A DNA stretch of 64,000 nt from Bacillota bacterium (GCA_023381695.1 JAMCQP010000080.1:45418-109417); one strand, 5' to 3'; shown: positions 52,086 to 61,436, counted from the first letter of the stretch. Made by a program: numbers and translations. Notes: a model not told the origin generated them from the letters alone.

Positions 52086-53501
52086 GTGAAGCTGACAATT
52101 CTTGGAGGAGCCGGGGTAAGGACGCCCCTGTTCATTCAAAGCATTCTTAGACTTTCCAGGGACATTGCGATAGACGAAGTGAGCCTGATGGATCCTGATA
52201 CAGATAAGTTAAATCTTATCGAACTGGTGGTCCGCGAGGTCGTATCAAGAGCTGGAAATCCCTTTAACGTGAAATTTTCTAGCAACCCACGTGATGCCAT
52301 AGCGGGCGCTGATTTTGTGGTCAGCGCAATACGTGTGGGGGGGTTGCCGGGCAGGGTGATAGACGAGACGGTACCCCTTCGTCACGGGGTCATCGGGCAG
52401 GAGACCACGGGGCCAGGTGGTTTTTGCATGGGTCTCAGGACGATCCCTGTAATGCTGGAATATGTCAGGATGATCAAGGACCTCGCGCCGAAGGCGTGGC
52501 TCATAAACTTCACGAATCCATCAGGAATGATCACTCAGGCTATTACATCCTACGGTGAGATGAACAGGGTGATCGGTGTATGCGATGGCCCGGCGGCTAT
52601 GTTCCACAAGCTCGCGACGGCCCTGGACATCGACAGCTCCCGGGCATACTTCGACTATTTCGGTTTAAATCACCTCGGTTGGCTCAGGGGCATTTACGTC
52701 GATGGGGAAGAGATCTTAACGGGCATCCTGGGAAGACTCGATAATTCCCTTGTAAAGCAGCGCCTGGAGGGACTCCACGAGGTAGCCATGTTTGGTATGG
52801 ATTTGTTGAAAGCGTTACACATGATCCCCAACGAGTACCTCTATTACTACTACTATAACCGCGAGGCGCTGGAACATGTCAGGAGTGCAGGGGAGACGCG
52901 GGGTCAGTTTCTGGTCCGGACGACGGAGGAACTAATGGGCCGGCTTCACGCGGCCAGGGCCGCCGGCGATCCCGTGCGGGCCGTCGAGGAATATAACCGG
53001 TATATAGAGACACGTCGTCGCATGTACATGAGAATCGAGACAGGCACGGACCTCAATGAGGATTTGGCGCCACGGGGCGCCGGCGCCACAGAGGAATCAG
53101 ACACTGGAGAGTCTGGAGGATATGAACATATTGCTCTCGAGATTATCAGGGCCATCATGTTAAACCTCAAACAGACCATGGTGCTCAATACGAAAAATGG
53201 CGGCGTCATAGAAGGGTTGGGTCCTGATTCTGTCGTTGAACTGCCATGTGCAGCGGATTCCAGCGGTGTGCATCCGTTAGCTGTGGGGGAGGTGCCAAAA
53301 GAGGCGCTTGGGCTCATGCAGATCGTCAAAGAGTATGAAAAGCTCACCATTGATGCATCGGTCACCGGTTCTTACCTGACGGCGTGGAAGGCATTAACGA
53401 TCCATCCCCTGGTTCCTTCGGCCGGGGTTGCCAGGGAGATCCTGGATGAATACCTTGACCAGCATGGGGAAACGCTGGCGCACATTCGCAGACAGGCGTG
53501 A
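52086..53501 (+). CDS. Glycoside hydrolase family 4 (NAD-dependent, 6-phospho-glycosidase type)
   Basis: A 471-residue protein. GTG 52086, 2 nt after the kinase stop. NAD-binding start KLTILGGAGVRTPLFIQSI, NFTNPSGMITQA, metal-site GVCDGPAAM (Cys) and GLNHLGWLRG (His). GH4 enzymes cleave alpha- or beta-glycosides through transient oxidation at C3 and need NAD and Mn. GGAGVRTP-type members are mostly annotated as 6-phospho-beta-glucosidases. A region around residues 325-340 (GAGATEESDTGESGG) is a low-complexity insert. It could release inositol from a glycoside. Confidence 0.9.
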   Translation: MKLTILGGAGVRTPLFIQSILRLSRDIAIDEVSLMDPDTDKLNLIELVVREVVSRAGNPFNVKFSSNPRDAIAGADFVVSAIRVGGLPGRVIDETVPLRHGVIGQETTGPGGFCMGLRTIPVMLEYVRMIKDLAPKAWLINFTNPSGMITQAITSYGEMNRVIGVCDGPAAMFHKLATALDIDSSRAYFDYFGLNHLGWLRGIYVDGEEILTGILGRLDNSLVKQRLEGLHEVAMFGMDLLKALHMIPNEYLYYYYYNREALEHVRSAGETRGQFLVRTTEELMGRLHAARAAGDPVRAVEEYNRYIETRRRMYMRIETGTDLNEDLAPRGAGATEESDTGESGGYEHIALEIIRAIMLNLKQTMVLNTKNGGVIEGLGPDSVVELPCAADSSGVHPLAVGEVPKEALGLMQIVKEYEKLTIDASVTGSYLTAWKALTIHPLVPSAGVAREILDEYLDQHGETLAHIRRQA

Positions 53502-53632
53502 TCTGATTGCATGGAAGCGGAAAGGGTGATGATCCAGATGGTATGATAAGATAAATCTTTAATCGTAGAAAGCGCAGGTTACGAGTGGACAAGAAGTTTT
53601 TCCCAACCATTAGGAAAAGGGGGTTTTAAACA

Positions 53633-54670
53633 ATGACGATGAAAGCTTTGCGTGTGAAGTCCATGGTTATCGTGCTCATTATGGCGGCCCTGGTGTTGTT
53701 TGGCTTTCCCGTGCGGGGGGAGAAGAGCCACGAAAAGAATCTGGTGATTTATACGCCCAATGGAGGCGAACTGACCGGACCAGTCCTGAAAGCCTTCAAG
53801 GCTCGGTATCCTGATATCGATGTGAGCCTTATAACCGGCGGCACGGCCGTGCTGATGAGCCGGATTCGCGCCGAAAAAGACCGGCCCCTGGGCGATGTGA
53901 TGTGGGGTGGCGGAACCGAACTTTTCGATGCCAACGACGCTCTTTTTGAACCCTACAAATCTCCGGAGGATCCGGCCTTTGCAGTGAAGGATCCACAGTC
54001 CAGATGGCATGCGTACAGTGTGCTTCCCAAAGTGATTATGGTCAATACCGTCCTTGTGAAACCTTCCGAATATCCCGCTACCATGAAGGACCTTCTCAAT
54101 CCCAGGTGGGGTGAGGCCGGGGGTGTCGCCCTGTCCAACCCGCACTATTCAGGCACCGGTTATGCCATAGTGACTGCCCTGGTGACGAAGTACGGGTGGG
54201 ATTTTATGCAGGAGCTTCTAGTCAATGCAAAGGTCACCGAGAGTTCTGACGCCATGTTCAAGATGGTACGCGAAGGAGAGGCTCCCATCGGGTTTATTAA
54301 TGAGGACCTTGGCGCCAAGTGGTTGGCCGAAGGCGCTCCGGTCAAGCTTATTTATCCGAAGGATGGAATACCAAGTGAGGTTGATGCGGTGGGGATCATC
54401 AAAGGTGCAAAGGATCCCAAGGCGGCGGCGCTCTTCCTGGATTTTGTGGAGTCCAAGGAGATGCACGAACTCATGAGGAACGTCCTGATGAGAAGGTCGG
54501 CGAGGGCCGATGTGGCTCCCCCCGCGAGCTTGGCCCCCACTTCGGAGTTAGACATCATTATGCGGGACGCCAGGTGGATCTCGGAGCAGCAGGATAAGAT
54601 CCTCAAGGATTTCGACATCAGGCTGGCCAAAGTGCCCGGTATCCTCCGCGACAGGCTGAAAAAGAAGTAA
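53633..54670 (+). CDS. Fe3+/hexose-phosphate-type (AfuA-like) solute-binding protein
   Basis: A 345-residue protein with a signal peptide (MKALRVKSMVIVLIMAALVLFGF region) and no lipobox. The mature start KNLVIYTPNGGELTGPVLKA and GDVMWGGGTELFDAND are typical of the iron/phosphosugar receptor class. AAAGGGGG precedes ATG. The class contains ferric ion receptors and AfuA, which binds hexose phosphates, and 2-aminoethylphosphonate receptors. Sugar context makes iron unlikely. Confidence 0.88.
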   Translation: MTMKALRVKSMVIVLIMAALVLFGFPVRGEKSHEKNLVIYTPNGGELTGPVLKAFKARYPDIDVSLITGGTAVLMSRIRAEKDRPLGDVMWGGGTELFDANDALFEPYKSPEDPAFAVKDPQSRWHAYSVLPKVIMVNTVLVKPSEYPATMKDLLNPRWGEAGGVALSNPHYSGTGYAIVTALVTKYGWDFMQELLVNAKVTESSDAMFKMVREGEAPIGFINEDLGAKWLAEGAPVKLIYPKDGIPSEVDAVGIIKGAKDPKAAALFLDFVESKEMHELMRNVLMRRSARADVAPPASLAPTSELDIIMRDARWISEQQDKILKDFDIRLAKVPGILRDRLKKK

Positions 54671-54717
54671 ACAACTGGTTGAAGAGGTAAACAGGAAAAA
54701 GTGTGGTATGGAGATCG

Positions 54718-54749
54718 CGGCGGAGGAGACCTTCCCCCGGCCTCCGCCG
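54718..54749 (+). promoter_or_regulatory. Intercistronic hairpin between receptor and permease genes
   Basis: CGGCGGAGG (54718-54726) pairs with CCTCCGCCG (54741-54749), without a T-run. Such hairpins after receptor genes often protect the receptor mRNA and lower permease expression. Confidence 0.6.
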
Positions 54750-54824
54750 TGGTTCCATGGCGCCGCTCGTCCTGTTTCACGGGACTTGCCTCTAGATGGC
54801 AAAGAGAAGTGAGGTGGGCACCGC

Positions 54825-56537
54825 ATGGCGGATTCTCTTAAGACGGTTAAGCCAACTCGGGCCAGGATTGCGGCTGTGATCCGTGACCCCTGGATTATCC
54901 TGTCGCTTGGCCTTATGGCGATCCTGCTTTTCCTCATATTTTACCCGCAGTTGTGGATCGTCAAGACCAGCATGAGCGCCGAAACAGGAAAATCACTGAC
55001 GCTGGGAAACTATGGGCGTTTTTTCACTGAGTACCGTTTCAAGACGGCCCTAGTGCACAGCGCCGTGGTAAGCCTCCTCTCTTTAGCCGGCGCTACCCTG
55101 ATCGCAGTGCCCATGGCGTTTATCCTGGCGAGGTATGTGATTCCCGGGAAACAATTCATCCTTTCGCTGGTCACGATGTCTGTGATGTCACCTCCCTTCC
55201 TCGGCGCTTATGCCTGGGTGATACTGCTCGGACGGCTGGGAATTCTCTCCCAGTTCCTGAGAAAGATTGGGATTCCCTTTGGAACCATCGTCGGTTTGCC
55301 CGGAATCGTGTGGGTGATCTCGTGGGTCACGTACCCCCTGATATTTCTGGTCACCTATGACGCTTTCTGTTCGCTGGACCCTTCCATGGAGGAAGCAGGA
55401 ATGAGCGTGGGAGCCAGCAGGCTGCGGACGAACTTGAACATTACCTTGCCCCTGGCCATGCCGGGGATCATCACAGGGGCATACATGGCCGCAATGGCGG
55501 CGTTTGCCGATTTCGGAACGCCGGTGATCATCGGCGGGAATTACTCTGTCCTTCCCGTTCTGGTTTACGGCGAATTCCTGAGCGAAGTCGGCGGTAGCTA
55601 CGCCATGGCCTCCACGGGCAGTGTCATCATGCTCGTCGTATCTACACTCGTGTTGCTGTTGCAACGTTATTACCTTTCCCGGCGGGAATATTCTTCCGTG
55701 GGGGCTGTCCGTGTTCAGCCCCGCAGGCTCTCACCCGGCAAAACCGTTCTGGCCCTCGCCGGGATCATGTTTGTCATTCTCATATCATTCGTCCCCCACA
55801 TTACCGTGATCATTACGTCCTTCATGAAGTGGCAATGGGGGATCGTGAAACCCTTGTTCACCCTGGCCAACTATGCGAAGGTGTGGTCGGAAGCGTCCAA
55901 GCCCATTGTGATCAGTTTCTTCATTGCCGGGGTGGCTACGCTCTTAGACATCGTGATCGGGCTTTTCATCGCCTATATTATTGTTAAAAAGAATTACAAG
56001 GGCATCGCCCCGGGTTTAAACACCCTGGTGATGATCCCCTATATCATCCCCGGAACGGTATTGGGCATCGGGTTTATCCTGATCTTCAACAAGCCGCCGG
56101 TGATCCTGACGGGAACCTGGGCGATCCTCTGCATCTCGTATTTCGTGCGGAAGCTGCCTTTTGCGGTGAAGTCCATCGAAAGCTCCCTCTACCAGGTTCA
56201 TCCTTCTCTGGAGGAAGCGGCCATGAGCGTGGGAGCCTCCTCTTTCCGCGCGTTTCGGGACATTACGGCGAAGTTGATCCTCCAGGGGATCGTTTCCGGG
56301 GGAACCATGTCGTTTCTGATGAACATCACCGAAGTGAGTTCAACCATCATCCTCTACGCGGCGCCCTGGATTACCATGACCATCGTGATCTTCACCAATG
56401 CAATTTCGGCCGGAAGCGACTTCGGTCTCGCCTCGGCGATGACCGTGGTTTTGATGGCCTCGGTGTATATTCCTTTATACGTTTTAAACAGGCTGGTACG
56501 AGGCAGGGGCGGCGTTCAGGCCGTTCAGACTACCTGA
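54825..56537 (+). CDS. ABC transporter permease with two fused halves (AfuB/FbpB type)
   Basis: A 570-residue membrane protein with about 12 hydrophobic helices. Two EAA loops show the duplication: EEAGMSVGASRLRTNLNITL in the first half and EEAAMSVGASSFRAFRDI in the second. This fused layout is typical of ferric/phosphosugar importers. AAGTGAGGTGGG precedes ATG. Works with the flanking receptor and ATPase. Confidence 0.92.
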   Translation: MADSLKTVKPTRARIAAVIRDPWIILSLGLMAILLFLIFYPQLWIVKTSMSAETGKSLTLGNYGRFFTEYRFKTALVHSAVVSLLSLAGATLIAVPMAFILARYVIPGKQFILSLVTMSVMSPPFLGAYAWVILLGRLGILSQFLRKIGIPFGTIVGLPGIVWVISWVTYPLIFLVTYDAFCSLDPSMEEAGMSVGASRLRTNLNITLPLAMPGIITGAYMAAMAAFADFGTPVIIGGNYSVLPVLVYGEFLSEVGGSYAMASTGSVIMLVVSTLVLLLQRYYLSRREYSSVGAVRVQPRRLSPGKTVLALAGIMFVILISFVPHITVIITSFMKWQWGIVKPLFTLANYAKVWSEASKPIVISFFIAGVATLLDIVIGLFIAYIIVKKNYKGIAPGLNTLVMIPYIIPGTVLGIGFILIFNKPPVILTGTWAILCISYFVRKLPFAVKSIESSLYQVHPSLEEAAMSVGASSFRAFRDITAKLILQGIVSGGTMSFLMNITEVSSTIILYAAPWITMTIVIFTNAISAGSDFGLASAMTVVLMASVYIPLYVLNRLVRGRGGVQAVQTT

Positions 56538-56561
56538 ATGCCAGATGGGGAGGCGGTCTAG

Positions 56562-57770
56562 ATGGGGGATCCGATGCGCGGGATACGCCAGGAGAATTCT
56601 TCCGGAGACGTTCACATCCGGGAAGTGGCCAAGCGGTTCGGAACAACTGCGGCGGTAAACAAGGTATCCATCGATGTGCAGAATGGAGAGTTCCTGACGT
56701 TCCTCGGGCCGTCCGGGTGCGGGAAAACGACTCTCTTGCGGATGGTGGCGGGCTTCTTGACCCCGGACGCGGGGGAAATCTATTTTGGACAGGCCCTGAT
56801 GAATTCCGTTCCGCCGTGGAAACGCAACGTGGGTTTTGTATTCCAGAACTACGCCCTCTGGCCGCATATGACGGCAGGCGAGAACATCGCCTATGGCCTG
56901 AAGATCAGGAAGTTGAGCAGGCGCGAGATCAGGGAGAAGGTTCGGGAGGTCCTGGAATTGGTCGGCCTTCCGGATATAGAAACCCGGTACCCCAGCCAGC
57001 TCAGCGGTGGTCAGCAACAGCGGATCGCCCTGGCCAGGGTGCTTGTCTTAAACCCCGGGGTGCTTCTCATGGATGAACCTTTGAGCAACCTCGATGTCAA
57101 GTTGAGAGGTCAAATGAGGGCCGAGCTCTCCAGGCTGCACATAAGGCTGAAGACTACCACCATCTACGTTACGCACGATCAAATGGAGGCCATGACCATG
57201 AGTGACAGGATCGTGGTGATGAGGGATGGCCTTGTCCAACAGATCGGCGCTCCGCTTGAGATTTACGACAAGCCCGATAACGTCTTCGTGGGCGGGTTTA
57301 TCGGGACCCCGCCGATGAACTTCGTCGATGCCGTGTTGGCCAAGGAGGGCGATGCTTTCTTTGTCCAGGGCAAAGGTTTCAAACTGAGGGTTCCCGAGGG
57401 GAAGTTCAAGGATCTCGGGCCGTATCTCGGGAAAGAGGTTATCTTTGGGATCCGGCCGGAGGATATTATCGATCAGGACTTCTATTCCGGGGAGCCCGGG
57501 GGGAACGTGATCACTGCTATGGTCGATGTGACGGAGCCCCTGGGATCAGAGGTTCTTCTTCATGGGAGGTTCGGCGAGGCGTCGATCGTGGCGCGCGTTA
57601 ACCCCGGTACCAGGGCCCGGGGCGGGGAGGAACATCTGCTCTTGTTCAATATGCAAAAGATGCATCTCTTCCACAAGGAGACCGAGAAGGCCATAGAAGT
57701 CCAGGAAGGGTTTACCGTTACAGACCTTGGAAAGGTGAAGCAGGCCGAAAAAAGAGGGTTTCAGGGATGA
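56562..57770 (+). CDS. ABC transporter ATP-binding protein (AfuC/FbpC/PotA type)
   Basis: A 402-residue ATPase. GGGGAGG lies 8 nt before ATG 56562. GPSGCGKTT, LSGGQQQRIALAR, VLLMDEPLSNLD, YVTHDQMEA; then a TOBE-like regulatory C-terminal domain (VIFGIRPEDIID and GSEVLLHGRFGEA). Energises the fused permease. Overlaps the next gene by 4 nt, so the isomerase is part of the same unit. Confidence 0.93.
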   Translation: MGDPMRGIRQENSSGDVHIREVAKRFGTTAAVNKVSIDVQNGEFLTFLGPSGCGKTTLLRMVAGFLTPDAGEIYFGQALMNSVPPWKRNVGFVFQNYALWPHMTAGENIAYGLKIRKLSRREIREKVREVLELVGLPDIETRYPSQLSGGQQQRIALARVLVLNPGVLLMDEPLSNLDVKLRGQMRAELSRLHIRLKTTTIYVTHDQMEAMTMSDRIVVMRDGLVQQIGAPLEIYDKPDNVFVGGFIGTPPMNFVDAVLAKEGDAFFVQGKGFKLRVPEGKFKDLGPYLGKEVIFGIRPEDIIDQDFYSGEPGGNVITAMVDVTEPLGSEVLLHGRFGEASIVARVNPGTRARGGEEHLLLFNMQKMHLFHKETEKAIEVQEGFTVTDLGKVKQAEKRGFQG

Positions 57771-58717
57771 AGATCGGGATTAGTGCGGATTTCACGCTGG
57801 ATGGGAACGATCTGCAAAGGCTGGAAGAGGATCTTGACTTTTATGCCAGCGCCGGGTTCAGGTATGTTGAACTCCGGGCGCACAGCCTCGATCTGATCGT
57901 CAACGGCAGGCTAAACAGGGCGGCTGTGGCCAAGGTCCTGCCGATCCTGGAGCGGTCGGGCCTTCGTTTTACCGTACACTGTCCCGAAGCGCTGGATCTC
58001 ATGGAAGAAAGCGAAAGAGAATTGCAAAAAGATGTCGTCGCGGCGACAATCAAATTCGCTGGCCTGGCGAGGGTGGAGATCGTGGTTTGCCACACCGGCA
58101 GGATTCTGCTTAAAGATGGTGCGGTGGTCCGGGGGAACTGGCCCCTCGACAGCCGGGCGGTGCCCGGCCGGGACACGATCCTGCGCCGCCGGGAACAGGA
58201 GGCCCGGGTGGTACGAGAGCTTGCGGAGATAGCCTCCAACCAAGGCGTAACCCTATCCCTCGAAAACGCCAACATCGATACTGGCGTCGAAGCTATCGGC
58301 TATAGTAGCAATCTCAGCGACCTGGTGGATCAGGTTATGGCCATCGACCGGCCCAACGTGGGAATCGCCCTTGATATCGGGCATGCCTATATTGCATCCA
58401 AATATTACGGCACCGATTTTGGCGGGGCTCTTCGCGCGGCGGCTCCTCATGTAAGGCACGTCCACGCCCACGACAACTTCGGAAGGACGTTTGCCCCGGG
58501 GGCCAGCTTTATTAACTCCCTGCCGTTTGGCAGGGGGGATCTGCACCTCCCCCCTGGCTGGGGGGCAATCCCATACGCGGAGGTGGTTTCCGCCCTGCGA
58601 GACTATTCCGGGCTGGTGATGGTTGAGCTCCAACCTTTCAGATACCGGAAATACTACCACAACATTTACCAGAGCTTGCGGGATCTTTTCGAGGCCGCGG
58701 GAGGGTTTGGCGAATGA
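57767..58717 (+). CDS. TIM-barrel sugar isomerase/epimerase-like protein
   Basis: A 316-residue protein of the xylose-isomerase-like (AP endonuclease 2) family. Metal-site candidates: HCPEALDLM, SLENANID (Glu), ALDIGHAYIA (Asp/His), HVHAHDNFGR (His) and MVELQPF (Glu). GATGAAG overlap with the ATPase gene shows tight coupling to the importer. Substrate unknown; a second epimerase besides the IolO-like enzyme suggests an additional sugar moiety is processed. Confidence 0.85.
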   Translation: MKIGISADFTLDGNDLQRLEEDLDFYASAGFRYVELRAHSLDLIVNGRLNRAAVAKVLPILERSGLRFTVHCPEALDLMEESERELQKDVVAATIKFAGLARVEIVVCHTGRILLKDGAVVRGNWPLDSRAVPGRDTILRRREQEARVVRELAEIASNQGVTLSLENANIDTGVEAIGYSSNLSDLVDQVMAIDRPNVGIALDIGHAYIASKYYGTDFGGALRAAAPHVRHVHAHDNFGRTFAPGASFINSLPFGRGDLHLPPGWGAIPYAEVVSALRDYSGLVMVELQPFRYRKYYHNIYQSLRDLFEAAGGFGE

Positions 58718-58748
58718 GAGGTTTGAGATGAGAAGGAGGATCATCGTG

Positions 58749-59786
58749 ATGAAGTTGAACAGAGTACGAGTTGTTACGGTGGGGATAGCCGTATCCATGG
58801 TCATGCTTCTTGTGACAGGTGCGGCCGGGGTGGGCCTGGCGGCGGATCCCCGCAAACCGGTAATTATCCGGATGCCGGAGATTTACATTGATAACGACAT
58901 GGACGGCTGGAGCCAGGGCGTTGGGGATATTCACGTTCAGTACAAGTTCAAGAGTTACGACGGCGGCGGCCAGGGCGTGGACGGTATCGACTACGGCGAA
59001 TGGCAGATCGGGCACAACACCACAATCTATCCCAATAAAGAGCTTAAGGTTTACGTGCCGCTTTATGATGACCTGGTGGTCTGCCTCTACGACGACGATC
59101 CGGGCAGCACCGGCCGGGGGACGGGTGACACCACCGGGAGCGACGATATCATTGAAAACGTGGAGATCACGGACTTCGTCAGCGCCCCTGGGCTTTACAC
59201 CTTGAACGCCGACACCGCCGATGGAGGATACATCAAGATGGGCATGGTCGATGATGCGGCGAATCAGCCGGGGTATTCCGACTATTCCTGGGTCAAATAC
59301 AGCCCACACGTGGTCCAGCCCGATGTGGACCGGAGCGGGGACAACAAGGTTCTGGCGGTCATCTATGATCCTCCGGCCAATAACACCATCACTTACTACC
59401 TGGTTTTCCAGGACGAGGATCATCCAACTCTTGATGCCAGCTATGATGCGATTCGCAAGCAGGATTGGAGACGTCTGGAAGATGTGGAGTGGGTAAAGGT
59501 GCACTATGACGCCGTTGGGGTGGATTGGGTCCAGATCAAATACGGCGGGGCTCAGGATTATTACGTCTCGACACCAGATGATTCCGACATTCGATACTTC
59601 TACCGGTCGAACAACGAGATCCAGTTCAACGGAACTCACCCAAGAATCTACGTGGCTACATGGAATCACCTCTTCGACGTGAAGGCCAGGAACGACGTGA
59701 CCTGGAGCTGGGGAGGAACCTACAACCTGCTCCTGATAGACGGATCCACCATCAACAAAGACTATCTCACGATCCCGGTTCCATGA
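58749..59786 (+). CDS. Secreted Asp/Tyr-rich protein of unknown family
   Basis: A 345-residue protein. ATG 58749 with AAGGAGGA 8 nt upstream. Signal peptide to about residue 33 (VVTVGIAVSMVMLLVTGAAG). The mature part is acidic, rich in Asp, Tyr, Trp and Gly, with calcium-site-like DNDMDGWSQG and DVDRSGDN, and ends WSWGGTYNLLLIDGSTINKD. It looks like a beta-sandwich binding protein. I recognise no family. As the only other exported product of the importer unit it may bind a polymer or the conjugate outside the cell. Confidence 0.65.
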   Translation: MKLNRVRVVTVGIAVSMVMLLVTGAAGVGLAADPRKPVIIRMPEIYIDNDMDGWSQGVGDIHVQYKFKSYDGGGQGVDGIDYGEWQIGHNTTIYPNKELKVYVPLYDDLVVCLYDDDPGSTGRGTGDTTGSDDIIENVEITDFVSAPGLYTLNADTADGGYIKMGMVDDAANQPGYSDYSWVKYSPHVVQPDVDRSGDNKVLAVIYDPPANNTITYYLVFQDEDHPTLDASYDAIRKQDWRRLEDVEWVKVHYDAVGVDWVQIKYGGAQDYYVSTPDDSDIRYFYRSNNEIQFNGTHPRIYVATWNHLFDVKARNDVTWSWGGTYNLLLIDGSTINKDYLTIPVP

Positions 59787-59905
59787 CTCTCAGGTAAGAT
59801 CTTCCCTACCTGACGCACGATCTGATCGCTGAAATAGACGGCAAGAAATCCAGTGTAGAACTCTTTATCCCGTGATGTTCTATTGAGGTACAGGGGTGAT
59901 AGCCA

Positions 59906-61432
59906 TTGGACGAGTGGGATGATGGGCAGGTCTGTAAATTATGGGAAGGCATCTACCAGGCCAATTGGCAAAAAGGTCTCGCCCGTCTGAAAAAAATTTC
60001 CGGAGTCGTGCTGGGTTTTCATTCGGTTATTGATGGCGTTAAGCATGTAAAGAGCACTGAACTCGAACGTTTACTGCACCTTAATGAAATCGTCACGAAC
60101 AGTTTCGAAAGGTCGACCGGCTTTCCCGACGAGATCCGGTCACCGGATGATTTTCTGGCCTGTCTTCTCGCCAGTATGCAAAAAGGCAAGGCCATGCAAC
60201 GCATGATTCGCAATGCGGCCACCTTTCAATGGCTATTGGATGAGTTGGGGTACGATTTCCCGCGGTTGGGCGGCACGTCGGGGAATATGTCCAGCGCGCT
60301 CACGCCGCTGGGTGTCAAGATCTTAGTCTATGCTAGCCCTTTAACAACGGATCTGGCGGAACTGTTTGTGCAGGCGGACAATTTGAATGTTCTGGTCGAA
60401 GAAGACGGCCGCCCTGTGCTGAAAACCCCGCGGGCGGCGGCTTCCCGGCCGGGGATTGAGGCGATCCACTGGATCTTCGAATACCCGGAGGGGCTAACGA
60501 TACGGGTAGGCGCCAGGCAATTCACCACCCCGCGTGCGAACCGCTTTATCGCCTCCTGGAACCCGGTAAACAACCAGTTGAGGATTGATCCGTCGTTTAA
60601 GCGGGGGCTGCTGCAACTGGCCGGGGAATTCAGCCATTTTATCGTATCGGGGTTTCATATCCTTTCCGAAATCTATCCGGATGGCACGACCTACAAGGAA
60701 TGCCTGCTGCCGGTTGCAGAGTACCTGGCGGATTTAAAAAGGAAAAACCCCGGCCTGCGCGTGCACGCTGAGTTTGCTTCCATTGGGAGTGCCAGGATTC
60801 GTCAGGGCGTCGTGGACTGGATCCTGCCCGAGACAGACAGTCTTGGGCTAAATGAGGTGGAGCTGGCCGCGCTGGTCCGCGATGCAAATTGCCCGGCACT
60901 GGCCGGGCGTCTGGAAAGCGCCGAGTCCATTACCGATGTGCTAGAAGCGTCCTACCTGGTGACCTGCCGATCCGGGCTTTCGCGTATTCATCTTCACAAT
61001 CTCGGCTACTACCTTTGCCTGGTAAGGCCGGGCTATGCGAGGGATGCCGACGCCTGCGAAAGCGCGCGCATCGGGTACCATGACGGGATCAGGGAAAACG
61101 GCGGCCGTAGCAGGGGGAGGCGTGATACGATCCTTTCCGGGCTCATTGCCGCGGCGACTCTGGCAGCAAGCCGTACGACGCGGGGCTTTGTGAGCAGCAA
61201 CGATGATGAGATTGGTGCCAACCTGGAACATCCCATCTCCGTCCGAGGCCTGGCAGCGCTGCGCGAGCTTGACAACTACCTGGCAGCGCAGGGTGAACTT
61301 GTGGAAACCGGTGTGACCCGGTATAAAGAGTACGACCTCGCCCTCGTGCCGGCAAAGGTGGTGGCCAGGCCGGTGTTAACCGTGGGGCTGGGCGATCTGA
61401 TTTCGTCGTCGGCGTTTCTGGCGATGGGATAG
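59906..61432 (+). CDS. ADP-dependent glucokinase/phosphofructokinase family kinase
   Basis: A 508-residue protein from TTG. The ADP-GK/PFK family signs are present: GGTSGNMSSAL (sugar loop), VSGFHILSEIYPDG, HAEFASIG, GLNEVELAAL, and the catalytic VGLGDLISSSAFL at the C-terminus (Gly-Asp near residue 495). These kinases phosphorylate glucose or fructose 6-phosphate with ADP and are mainly archaeal, with scattered bacterial copies. Last gene of the cluster, 119 bp after the secreted protein, then a terminator. It might trap glucose released by the GH4 enzyme. Confidence 0.85.
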   Translation: MDEWDDGQVCKLWEGIYQANWQKGLARLKKISGVVLGFHSVIDGVKHVKSTELERLLHLNEIVTNSFERSTGFPDEIRSPDDFLACLLASMQKGKAMQRMIRNAATFQWLLDELGYDFPRLGGTSGNMSSALTPLGVKILVYASPLTTDLAELFVQADNLNVLVEEDGRPVLKTPRAAASRPGIEAIHWIFEYPEGLTIRVGARQFTTPRANRFIASWNPVNNQLRIDPSFKRGLLQLAGEFSHFIVSGFHILSEIYPDGTTYKECLLPVAEYLADLKRKNPGLRVHAEFASIGSARIRQGVVDWILPETDSLGLNEVELAALVRDANCPALAGRLESAESITDVLEASYLVTCRSGLSRIHLHNLGYYLCLVRPGYARDADACESARIGYHDGIRENGGRSRGRRDTILSGLIAAATLAASRTTRGFVSSNDDEIGANLEHPISVRGLAALRELDNYLAAQGELVETGVTRYKEYDLALVPAKVVARPVLTVGLGDLISSSAFLAMG

Positions 61433-61436
61433 AACC

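Noticed and set aside
53633..57770. Iron(III) uptake system
   Set aside because: The importer class includes ferric transporters, but it is embedded in a sugar/cyclitol operon with isomerase overlap, so a phosphosugar or polyol substrate fits better; not excluded.
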